Assembly: GCA_937625935.1 (NCBI GenBank)
Contig: OW569372.1
Span: 414,754-478,753, forward strand
Length of the DNA stretch: 64,000 bases
Origin: Tetramitus jugosus
Lineage: Eukaryota > Heterolobosea > Eutetramitea > Acrasida > Vahlkampfiidae
Direction of reading: 5' to 3'
Positions 31,473 through 40,387 of this stretch are shown here, piece by piece; position 1 is the first letter of the stretch, and the number at the start of each line of letters is the position of its first letter. The position numbers and the translations under genes are program-made. The notes under the pieces were generated by a model. It made no database searches and had not been told where the DNA came from. It worked only from the letters and a program-made list of their open reading frames with translations.

Positions 31473-32095
31473 TTTTTTTTTTAAATACAACCATTTCGGT
31501 TGCTCTTTTTATTGTCTTGCTTATTCGCTTGCCTACGCTCGAAGAGCGTAGGCCCTGGTTAGTTACCAGTTGGTAGGCAATGATTCTCGGAGAGCGTCAT
31601 TGCCGTTGATTACATTTATCCTTCGTTGTAGTGAACAGGTGGTGGAGAGTCTTAAGACATCTCCTCTTGACACTATTCACATATGTTTTGGCTTTCTTCT
31701 GTGCCAGTGGCTTCTTCATTCCTCCAGACATAAGACCCTCAGCGACCTCCGTGATGGCGTCCGTTTCTATGCCCATCATTCCTTGCAGCAGTTCACGGCT
31801 AGACTTTTTGATTGGTTGCCTGACAACCTTTCCTTCCTTCAGTCGCACCTCATCAAACCAAACATCGGCGTAGGCAGAGTCCGGGATTCCCATATTCTTG
31901 AGCTCATGCCCCACTTTCACAGCCAATTGCCTTCTAATCATAATGGCCCTTGGACACCTGATCAAACAATGTAGCACACTTTCGGGCTCACTCTGACACC
32001 AGCTGCACATGATCTGTTCCTCACCAGTGTTGTATAGATATCGTACAACTTCTGCTGTGTGGAGTGTTCCACTGCGTACCTGTGCATGAAACCAT
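31473..32095 (-). mobile_element. 5'-truncated LINE insertion with zf-RVT zinc motif (copy C)
   Basis: The best-preserved copy. The minus-strand frame 32109-31597 encodes KWFHAQVRSGTLHTAEVVRY, the zinc motif CSWCQSEPESVLHCLIRC, GMMGIETDAITEVAEGLM and a basic tail. The 3' region carries TTTAAATACAACC next to a T-run (the poly(A) tail on the other strand) and a perfect 23-nt hairpin at 31531. Only the last part of the reverse transcriptase ORF is present, typical of 5' truncation during target-primed reverse transcription. Confidence 0.75.
31531..31553. repeat. Hairpin in LINE 3' region (copy C)
   Basis: Perfect 10-bp arms GCCTACGCTC and GAGCGTAGGC around a GAA loop. Flanked by TTTCGGTTGCTCTTTT upstream, which is shared with copy A. 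Confidence 0.7.
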
Positions 32096-32110
32096 TTCTC
32101 GTTGACCACA
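32096..32110. repeat. Candidate target-site duplication, right copy
   Basis: The same 15 bases as at 31458-31472. The 36 nt from here to the 5S gene would be the continuation of the interrupted copy B. Confidence 0.5.
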
Positions 32111-32146
32111 CAAAATGTGGAAATAGTTCAATTCCAGTGTTAGAGT

Positions 32147-32265
32147 GTCTACGTTCATACAATGGTGGAACCACCTCTTCCCATTTCGAATAGAGAAGTT
32201 AAGCACCATCTGGCTGAGTTAGTATTGAGATAGGAGACTACTCGAGAACCCTCAGTAATGTAGGC
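32147..32265 (+). rRNA. 5S ribosomal RNA
   Basis: 119 nt with the 5S secondary structure. Helix I pairs GTCTACG with TGTAGGC at the two ends. Helix II pairs ATGGTG (32162) with CACCAT (32203). Helix III is CTCT/AGAG around the CCCATTTCGAA loop, and CTGAG pairs with CTCAG in the last arm. The internal promoter is readable: A-box AAGTTAAGCACC at 32196 and C-box near GAGATAGGAGACTAC. TTTT at 32266 and again at 32271 would stop RNA polymerase III. The gene is solitary here and its 5' end abuts LINE-derived sequence. A few bases differ from the common C-box, so function is likely but not certain. Confidence 0.9.
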
Positions 32266-32381
32266 TTTTGTTTTGGGCTCATTATGGAGCTTCTTCGAAT
32301 GGAGGTACTTTGACGTGTGGGCTTTTGTTATGATGTGTGGTGCTGTTTATTCTGAGCACTGCTTCATTTATTCAAAGGTTT

Positions 32382-34673
32382 TTAGCAGATAGCCGGTGCA
32401 TGGAGCTCTATTAAAGCTTTAATGCATGGTGGTAATCCCCGATGCTTCAAATTGTTTAACATCAATTCATGGATCTGATCTTCACATTGAATAAACACAA
32501 TGAGATCCTCTATCATACTAAGTGCTTGACCTTCATAGAATAGTTTTGATTCTGCTTCTCGGTAGTCATCAGTTAGCACTTTATAAGGATGAAGGTCAAT
32601 ACTGTTCTTGGCCTCTGAATAGGAACAGTAGTACTTGGCACATAGACACAACATCATCTGTTCTCTAAAAGTCATTGTTGATGACAGATTGAGCACAAGC
32701 GATCTTTGCAATTTCTCATTTGCGATGAGTTTGACATTCATAGGCACATCACTCTCATCAGCAACTTCAGTTTCGGTCACTATCACATTCAAATGTTGAA
32801 GGAAATTATGCTTTGCTTCGATTGTCGAAGCAGTTTGAAAGAAACTTGCAGCACTTATTGGAGTCACACAAACCAAGGATTCGAGCTTTGGTAGATGAGT
32901 CAATAAACTATCCAACTGATCTGTCATTTCTGAAAAATCGAATGTAAGATGCTTCAGATTCTCATGTTTTTCGCTCAATGTCATGGGCAAATTATTACTC
33001 AGCTTCATATTCAGTGACAACGAAGATAATAGGGGTTGGTGTTGTAACAAGCCATATAGGGTTGATGAGTGGACAACTCCAGCAACGGATGCTGATACAA
33101 TCCTAGCATTCGTGCACTGCTCCAGTTTTCGAAATAAACCATGACCACTCAACAATGAATTAGATGATGAATCCACGATATGAATATCCTCCAGAGTCGC
33201 TACACTGCTATCAGATAGCCACTCAAACATGCTCGTGTTGCCACTAAATACTTTTAGTGCTTCGATTGTCGAGATATGACTCCGTAGGAACTCCTCTGAC
33301 AGTTGATTCGGCTCTGCCACCCGCAAAACCTTCACATTCTGTAGCGTGTTGCTCAAAATGGCACTTGTTAATTGAGTATCACATCGATCCAATCGAATTG
33401 ATCTCAAATGAGGCAAAACCAATGAAGAATTCACACTATTCAGCAAAGGAGCCAATTTGCAATTGAGATGGATGGAAGAGAGCATTGGAGACGATGCCAA
33501 TATTTGATAAGCACTTTTAGGCAGTATTTGGTTCAAGAAGCAGACTGAAAGTCTCGGAAACTCCAAACTACAGTCATAAATCATTGAATCCGTACAAGAT
33601 AGACTCAAATCCTCAATCGTATTTCTCGTCGCATCCAACAGAGGTAAAATAAGGGAAGAACCACCGATGACATGCAATGATTTCAATCGAGGCAAATGAA
33701 AACTAGGTATCAACATGAATGAATCACTGCCTGCAACTGTTTGACTCGATCGTCCAATGCGCTTCATTGACTTGATGGACAAACTTTCCAATTGACTCAT
33801 CCGATGCGACACAAACAAGTCAACCCACTGTTCATCCGTTATTGTCAATCCACTCTCAATCGATAAACTTTGTAAATGTTCCTGCACGACCGTCACATTA
33901 TTCAATGCATCATCATCACTTTTGTTTTCGTAAGCTTGTTCTTCACTCCTAGTAGTCGTAGCGTTCCTATTCAATCGATTAAACAAATGATTCAAAAATT
34001 GAATGTCCACTCGAATGCCTCTTCCCAAGCGAATCGTTTCTAATCGTTTCTGTCGTCTCAACATGTATGCAAACTCCTGGTTGACAATGGCAGCAGTCGA
34101 ATCACAACTCCATTCAAAATGAGAACAATTTGACATTTTCGATAACAGGAATGAAACGAGAGAATATGTACAATGATCAGCTCTCAAGAAATTGACATTA
34201 TCTAGGCATTTGATCATGTTTGCTTCCGTTGTCGACAGTACATTGTTATTGTTGTTGGTCAGAGCAAAGTGAAGAGAGAATAGTGATGCATGCTGTTGCT
34301 GTTGCTGTTGTTGTTGTTGCTGATTTTGGATAAAAGAGAGTAGTGGAATGATCCATTGACTACTCTGAATATGAAAACGTGTAATATTGACTTTGGATGA
34401 CCATGAAAGCAATCGATCATATATCGTGTTCCAACTATCGTTACTATTGTTACTTGAGTCATCTTGAGAGTAGTAATAGTGAGGAGGAAGAGAGAGCCAT
34501 CGATCTTGCCAAACAGCACAATTGTTCTCAATTAAATCATACCAACAAGTGTGAACGAGAGAAGCACAACAGAGGAGTTCTTGTGTGCTCAGATAGGATA
34601 GCATGTGAGTGAAGCAATCAATATCCATATTGTTCAAGGAGGACGACGTGGAAAATTCTTCTGTTAGGGACAT
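32382..34673 (-). CDS. F-box/leucine-rich-repeat protein
   Basis: 763 residues. A clear F-box at about 15-60 (DIDCFTHMLSYLSTQELLCC, then CWYDLIENNCAVWQDRW) is followed by a polyGln run and many leucine-rich repeats such as LESLSIKSMKRI, LKSLHVIGGSSL, LEDLSLSCTDS, LSSLSLNMKL and LKHLTFDFSE. It probably serves as an SCF substrate adaptor. It ends HAPAIC with the stop TAG-type and an AATAAA about 15 nt later. The 3' end lies 116 bp from the 5S gene. Confidence 0.85.
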   Translation of the reverse strand: MSLTEEFSTSSSLNNMDIDCFTHMLSYLSTQELLCCASLVHTCWYDLIENNCAVWQDRWLSLPPHYYYSQDDSSNNSNDSWNTIYDRLLSWSSKVNITRFHIQSSQWIIPLLSFIQNQQQQQQQQQQHASLFSLHFALTNNNNNVLSTTEANMIKCLDNVNFLRADHCTYSLVSFLLSKMSNCSHFEWSCDSTAAIVNQEFAYMLRRQKRLETIRLGRGIRVDIQFLNHLFNRLNRNATTTRSEEQAYENKSDDDALNNVTVVQEHLQSLSIESGLTITDEQWVDLFVSHRMSQLESLSIKSMKRIGRSSQTVAGSDSFMLIPSFHLPRLKSLHVIGGSSLILPLLDATRNTIEDLSLSCTDSMIYDCSLEFPRLSVCFLNQILPKSAYQILASSPMLSSIHLNCKLAPLLNSVNSSLVLPHLRSIRLDRCDTQLTSAILSNTLQNVKVLRVAEPNQLSEEFLRSHISTIEALKVFSGNTSMFEWLSDSSVATLEDIHIVDSSSNSLLSGHGLFRKLEQCTNARIVSASVAGVVHSSTLYGLLQHQPLLSSLSLNMKLSNNLPMTLSEKHENLKHLTFDFSEMTDQLDSLLTHLPKLESLVCVTPISAASFFQTASTIEAKHNFLQHLNVIVTETEVADESDVPMNVKLIANEKLQRSLVLNLSSTMTFREQMMLCLCAKYYCSYSEAKNSIDLHPYKVLTDDYREAESKLFYEGQALSMIEDLIVFIQCEDQIHELMLNNLKHRGLPPCIKALIELHAPAIC

Positions 34674-35207
34674 GGTTGATTAGTTGATTATTCGATGAAT
34701 AATGATTGGCTTATCTCTCGTTTTGTTTCTGTGTTGATTCAGTTGCTGCCGAGAAACAAAACCCAGTCAATTCTCGAGTTCAGATGGGGGTCAAATGCCG
34801 ATAACCACCAGGGGTTATTGCGTATTGGTCTGGAGGAGTGTACACGTAAAGAAGCTTCAGCGCAGGTTCTCCGAACTCCTGCGCAGTTGGAAGAGAAATT
34901 TCCTGCGCAGTTTCGAGCGCACTATGCTTTTTGCGCAGAATCCTCCTAAAAATATTTTCTCCTTCACACAAGATCTTGACTTGTAACTCTCCAGTTTACT
35001 TGCTGGTTTACCCGTACAACAGTTGAAGATCTACAACAGTGTTCGTTTATGATGTGGTATTTATTTTGTCCCATTCAATTAGATAATGTCCCGACATTCT
35101 GTTGTGATCACTCCAAGTTCGACAGAAAGTCAACCGTAATTTTATACACAAATAGTTAGTGCAATCAGTTCGTGTGCGATCTCACAAAAACAAATCAAGA
35201 GCTCATA
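34674..35207. promoter_or_regulatory. Divergent intergenic region with CTGCGCAG palindromes
   Basis: Between the F-box/LRR gene (minus) and the (alpha/alpha)6-type gene (plus). CTGCGCAG, an 8-bp palindrome, occurs at 34879-34886 and 34903-34910 and half sites (GCGCAG) occur at about 34859 and 34933. Short ORFs here lack protein-like features. The repeated motif could bind a transcription factor serving both genes; this is inference. Confidence 0.35.
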
Positions 35208-36344
35208 ATGTCACTCTCATCCACTCACAACAATCTTGACAAGTTCAAGAGAATTATGAATCAGGTGTACGGTGAATTCTCATCGACACGATCATGGGCT
35301 CCCAAACTGTATCCAGAGTATGCGAACAGTGGAGGTGGAGGTCGATATCTTTGGACTGATGCCTTTGGTGTTTGCAACTACATTACACTGTTTTGTGAAA
35401 CAAAGGACGCAAAATACTTGGATCAAGCTGATTCTCTCATCAATCAAGTGCATGAAATTCTGGGAAAAGGTCGCTACGGTGACAACAAGCGTTTGGAACC
35501 AGCGACTGATGAGCAACCATTGTTGGGAGGTCTGAGAATCGGAAAGATTGACGATGAAGGATCCGATGGTGACGGTCAATACTTTCACTACTTGACCAAA
35601 TGGATGTTTTGTCTGAATCGTATGAGTATTGCACGAAACGAAGAAAAGTATAATCAGTGGGCCATTGACCTCGCAAAGTCCATCCATCCTGCGTTCGTCT
35701 ACAAGCCATCCAACAGCAATCGATCGAGAATGTTTTGGAAGATGAGTATCGATCTGAAGAAGCCTTTGGTGAGAAGTGAAGGAAACTTGGATCCGTTCGA
35801 TGGTTATCTCACCTATCGTATCCTACAGGACACTGACCTCCATTTCAATCAAGGTTCCTCAGCGAGTAGTGCTGATGACAGTAATGCTAACCGTGGCATT
35901 CTGGATAAAGAGATTGCTGATATGAAGAGCATGGTCGATGTCAAGTATCCATACTATTCGAGCAATGATCCGCTTGATCTGGGAGAAGCCATGTGGATCG
36001 CTCATTGGTACTATGATGAACCATGGTCCCATCACATTTCCAAGGAATCTCTCCATTCGATTAATGAACTGTGGGATCAGGGTTACTTCAAATCTCACAG
36101 TTACTATCGATTGGCATTCAGAGAATTTGGAACTACGATCGGTGTTCAGGTGAATCCCTTGGTTGAACGCCAGAAGAAGGAATGGATTGACAGAAGAGTT
36201 CCAATGCTTCACTCTTTCTGGGAGAAGGAACTGTTCAAGCGCGATTCGAACATTACACCAGTCATGTACTGCACTAGTTTGATTCCTGGAGCATTCAAAA
36301 GAGACTATGTCGAGAACCATATGAAACAGTTGAGTGAAAGTTGA
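35208..36344 (+). CDS. Six-hairpin glycosidase-like protein of unknown function
   Basis: 378 residues from the ATG at 35208; the frame is open further up to a GTG that I do not use. It has no signal peptide. Aromatic-rich helices with repeated W, Y and GG turns (GGGGRYLWTDAFGVCNYI, LLGGLRIGK, GDGQYFHYLTKWMFCLNR, LDLGEAMWIAHWYYDEPW) match the pattern of (alpha/alpha)6 barrels used by several glycoside hydrolase and epimerase families. The likely carbohydrate role is inferred from fold pattern only; catalytic acids cannot be assigned. AATAAAA occurs within 10 nt of the stop. Confidence 0.65.
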   Translation: MSLSSTHNNLDKFKRIMNQVYGEFSSTRSWAPKLYPEYANSGGGGRYLWTDAFGVCNYITLFCETKDAKYLDQADSLINQVHEILGKGRYGDNKRLEPATDEQPLLGGLRIGKIDDEGSDGDGQYFHYLTKWMFCLNRMSIARNEEKYNQWAIDLAKSIHPAFVYKPSNSNRSRMFWKMSIDLKKPLVRSEGNLDPFDGYLTYRILQDTDLHFNQGSSASSADDSNANRGILDKEIADMKSMVDVKYPYYSSNDPLDLGEAMWIAHWYYDEPWSHHISKESLHSINELWDQGYFKSHSYYRLAFREFGTTIGVQVNPLVERQKKEWIDRRVPMLHSFWEKELFKRDSNITPVMYCTSLIPGAFKRDYVENHMKQLSES

Positions 36345-36401
36345 GCCAATAAAACATTCTTCGACTTCTTTGCTAGTGGACCACTTCAATTTATTGTTGA
36401 C

Positions 36402-38591
36402 TTAAGCATAGGTCTTCATCCAGCCCAAAACATTGTCGTACCAAGCAATAGAGTTTACACTGTTCAACACCCAGTGATTTTCCATTGGGAAGAACAAGAA
36501 TCTGGATGGAACTCCTCTTCTTTGGAGAGCAGTGAATGCACTGATACCTTCAGATTCTGGAATACGATAGTCGTGTCCACCATGGATCACCAAAGTAGGT
36601 GTCTTCCAGTTGGCAACAAAGTTTCTTGGGTTGAACTTTTCGAATCCAGCGGTGAACTTTGACTCCCAAGGCTTGCAACCTCTGTTTTCGACTGGGCAGT
36701 ATTCACTCTCTGGGAACCACAACTCTTCGGTGCTGTAGTACATGGACATGGTATCGAAAACACCGTCGTGGCACACCAAGGAACGATATCTGTCGGTTTG
36801 ACCGTTGATCCAGTTGATCATGTATCCACCATAACTGGCTCCGTTAGCATGCAAGTTGTTGGAATCCAACCATGAATTCTTGGAAAGAATGTAATCCAAA
36901 CCAGTCATCAAGTCTTGGTATGGGTTGCTTCCCCAGTGATTACGAACGAGATCAGTGAATGCTTGACCTTGACCGGTACTTCCAGGTGGATTAATGAGAA
37001 CAACAGCAAAGCCAGCATGAACCCACAATTGTGGATTCCATCTAGTGCTCCAAGCAGACTCCCATGCGCCTTCCTATTGAACAAGGTGTTAGATACAACT
37101 TTTTAAATGCGAAACAACATAAAACACTATCAAACTACTTACAGGACCACCATGGATCAGATGAGCAACAGGATACTTCTGATTAGGGTTAAAGTTAGCT
37201 GGTTTGAACAACCATCCTTGGTTTGTGAAGCCTTCGCTTCCAGAAAAGTGGAAAAGCTCTGGTTCATTGAACACAAAGTTGCGCAAAGCAGCACTGTTAA
37301 CTCTTGTAACTTGTGAGTAGTTCTCAACGCCAGCACCTCTGTAGGTGAATGTCCAGACGTCAGGAGGAGCCATGTATGAGCTTCTCACAGTCATGTACAT
37401 TCCGTTACTTCCTGGAACATATTGAGGAGCATTTTGGTTCTTCAAATCAGAAACCTCAACACCCACAGAAGTAGAAGGATTGTTACCGCAGGAGAACAAC
37501 TTGTCCATGCCATCATCAGTGGCAACCATGAAGAATCCAGAATTTCCAATCCAAGAATATTCATTGATGCTTCTGTCCCACTTGTCAGTAACCTTGTACA
37601 GTCTGTTGCTTGTTCTGTTGAAAACTTCCAAGTGCAACCTATCGGACTCCAATCCTGGTCTGTCCATGGCCAAGAAGGCCAAAGCAGTTCCATCAGGAGA
37701 GTACAATGGATTCTGAGTACGTGGTTCAATACCAGAAGTGAGCCAAACAGGAGCTTGAGGAACACCATTCTTCAATGCAACAGTGTAAATTCTCCATCCT
37801 GTGCTCCATGCTTGTTCTCTGTCGACCATGTCCAAATTGATGGCAATTTCAGATCCATCAGGTGCAACATCGAATTGCTCTGCACCACCGAATGGTGTAA
37901 TTGGAGACTCTGCACTCATACCTGCCATAGCATCCATTGGTTCACCATCAATATAGACAGTAGTACTAAACTTGATCTTTTGAACAAAAATGTGACTAGA
38001 CTTTCCAGTCATCCATTGATCCCAATGTCTCACAAACAACTTGTCATAGACATGATAAGTGTTTGGTCCTCTAGCCTCAACAGAAGCATCTCTATTGGCA
38101 GTACATTGCAAATTGTTGCAATCAGGGTAGACATCCGCACTAAACACAATCAAATTTGCCTTGTAGGACCACTTGAAATTGGTCACATCAACAGGGTACT
38201 TTGTCACTTGATTCAAAGTATTTGGAGCAGACCACAACACACTCCAAAGTTGATTAGATCCGGATCGACTACTCATGAACAACACTGACATACTGTCAGG
38301 TGACCAAACAGGAGAGGAGTCAAACACGCCCCACGTGAGAGGAGTCAAGGTCTTTGAGATGTTTGTAGCAAGATCAATCATCTCTAGATTGCTTGCAGTC
38401 TTGTTCGTGGCTGGATCCCAGGATCTCAACTGATAGGCCACATACTTGCCGTTTGGACTCACAGTCGCACCAGACAATCGCTTGAGTTGATGCAAATCGC
38501 GCGCAGTAAAAACTGCTGCATAAATGTTGGAGACAAAAAATGTCACGGACAACACAGCCAGCAGCAGTGATAGAATGAATTTGGAAGACAT
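36402..38591 (-). CDS. Secreted S9-family dipeptidyl peptidase (DPP V-like)
   Basis: Two exons around a 69-nt intron at 37074-37142 (GTAAGT...AATAG) give 706 residues. The splice joins LIHGGP to EGAWESAW, which is the usual HGGP oxyanion motif. A signal peptide occupies the first about 25 residues. A seven-bladed propeller region follows (SPNGKYVAYQLRSW, WSPDSMSVLFMSSRSGSNQLW, YSPDGTALAFLAMDRP). The catalytic domain has GASYGGYMINW (Ser, about 560), GGHDYRIPE (Asp, about 650) and MENHWVLN (His, about 682), so all three triad residues are present. It should cleave dipeptides from peptide N-termini in lysosomes or outside the cell. Confidence 0.92.
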
Positions 38592-38672
38592 CTGTCTGTT
38601 GTTTGTTTGCTTTTTTTTTTGCTTGTTGAAAGTTCACACACAGACATCGTGTTTTTTGTCAACACGGTGAGG

Positions 38673-39281
38673 ATGTCGCGCAAACAGAAAACACGCTTTT
38701 TTGGAGGTCAATCTCCGGTTCTCCGGTGCAACTCTACGGAGACAACAACTGAAGTTGGTAAGCATTTCATATCATCAGATGTGAACTGTTACATCATAAA
38801 CTGCTCATAACGAGAGAAACAGTCATGGACGAATAAATCTCGTGGAAACCACTTTCTGTACATCGTTTTCTTACAAGAAGTAAGTTACTGCAAATTGTAT
38901 CCACAAGATCGACAGTGTACTTTGTGTGGTTGGTCCCAAGTGAAATTTGAATGGGTTGTTCTCACTGTTGTAAACAAATCATTTTGGTATTTTTGCTCAG
39001 TAAAAGCGGGTGCGATCTTTAAGATCAGAGCAGGTTCCAGACTGATAATAAGCCATGATGATGGAACTAATTTCTGGGCTCGAAAACAAAACCACCTCCT
39101 CATGATGATTTCCAACGTACGAAGGACAATTCTTCACAAGAACAATTCAAGAAACATTCGCTCATGTGTGGCGCACTACAGCAGAACAGTCAATGACGGA
39201 ACGTTTCCAGTAGAGTACATTGATGATGCTTTCCCTCGAGACTCCAAACAGTCAAGGGTTAAGAGAAAAGAAAGTCCCTGA
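38673..39281 (+). CDS. Hypothetical small basic protein, spliced
   Basis: An ATG at 38673 opens MSRKQKTRFFGGQSPVLRC. A donor GTAAGC at 38758 and acceptor ACAAG at 38877 keep the frame, joining EV to EVSYCKLYPQDRQCTLCGW. The frame then runs to 39281, about 162 residues in total. Three Cys near the junction could form part of a zinc site. A further 57-nt intron (GTGAAA...CTCAG, about 38942-38998) is possible. No family is recognised. It is divergent from the S9 peptidase gene by 81 bp. Confidence 0.4.
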
Positions 39282-39421
39282 CACTGAGAACAAGCCCCAC
39301 AAGGAAAGAAACCCCAACTTTCAAATCTCAAGCAAAACTGGAAAAATCAAGTTTCCTAAAGAAATAAAATTTTTATAAAGGTGTGGTGATGGTTCTCCAC
39401 ATGAATGGTGCTCTAGTTTGT

Positions 39422-39718
39422 TCACTGTTGATGAGGAGTCGAAGGAGAACTGATATCAATTGATCCATCGTAAATTCCTTGGTATAATTTTTGTTCCACT
39501 TGCTTAAAGTGCAGCTGTTGTCTCATTTTCTCATTATCCATTTGATTGTGATGGATATGGTAGTGCAAAGATCGATTCGAGGGTGAAGGGAACATCATTT
39601 GGTTCGCTACAGGATATGGAGAGACTGGACTCGGATGAGGTGTCTTAGAAGTTTTGTACCCTGCAGACAAGAATGACATTGAGGGATTGGAGTGGGTAGT
39701 TGTTGTGCTATCATTCAT
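39422..39718 (-). CDS. Hypothetical short Ser/Pro-rich ORF
   Basis: 98 residues from the ATG at 39718 (MNDSTTTTHSNPSMSF) to HQQ. It contains SPVSPYP and SPSNRS and a short amphipathic helix near the end. No domain is seen. It may be a small gene or the last exon of a longer one whose other exons I cannot find. Confidence 0.35.
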   Translation of the reverse strand: MNDSTTTTHSNPSMSFLSAGYKTSKTPHPSPVSPYPVANQMMFPSPSNRSLHYHIHHNQMDNEKMRQQLHFKQVEQKLYQGIYDGSIDISSPSTPHQQ

Positions 39719-39739
39719 CCTTAGAATATTATCAATCAA

Positions 39740-40387
39740 TTGCGGTTATAGTACTCTTTTTCATGAGTTTGTTTGATACAACGACCAACTGCGAGGTTTT
39801 ATGGGAGACGGTCTTCATCCGATAAACCTAAAATTAGCCATTTATCAAAAAGGTACTTTGCGTCTAAAAATATGAGGCAATTTTCTTTTTTGAACCGCTC
39901 AATCATTTGGTTGAATGTGATTGCAACTTCAATCATCATTTTCCATCACAACTGACAGCAGACATTTGATGTTTTGCCCCGTTTTAAACAGCGGGAAATC
40001 CTTCCTTCCATAAATGTAGTAACGTAAGGACCGCTTATCAATCATAATCTGACTTGGGACGAACCAAAAGATACCAAGAGCCACCTCCCAAGGATCACAC
40101 TCGGCGAACACACACTCCAAAACAATTACACCGAAAGAGAAAACCAACAAAAGTCATCCCTCTTTTGCACTCTTTACCATTCTTCACTCATTTGCCATTC
40201 ATCACACCTCTTTCTGTGTCATCACCCGCATCTACCGTCACCCCTCTTTTGCCAGATCACACATAGCTTCAAGAAAAAAGGATAAACACATCAACAATTC
40301 TCAACAAACAAAACACACCTCCAGAGCTCTCAGAAGAAAAAAAAACCCACCCACACACACAGTTAACCTGAATATTTTACAGACACC
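39740..40387. other. Intergenic / leader region of the Myb gene
   Basis: No convincing gene. The last about 250 bases are C/A-rich with CACA and CAACAA tracts, and TTTTACAG just before the Myb ATG looks like an intron acceptor, so a leader intron is possible. A minus-strand frame at 39929-40150 with a kinase-like string is judged to be chance. Confidence 0.4.

Noticed and set aside
34695-34949. 84-codon ORF starting with ATG
   Set aside because: Overlaps the palindrome-bearing promoter and has no protein features.
39929-40150. Minus-strand ORF with VFSFGVIVLE, kinase-like
   Set aside because: No other kinase motif is near, and it is antisense to a low-complexity leader region.
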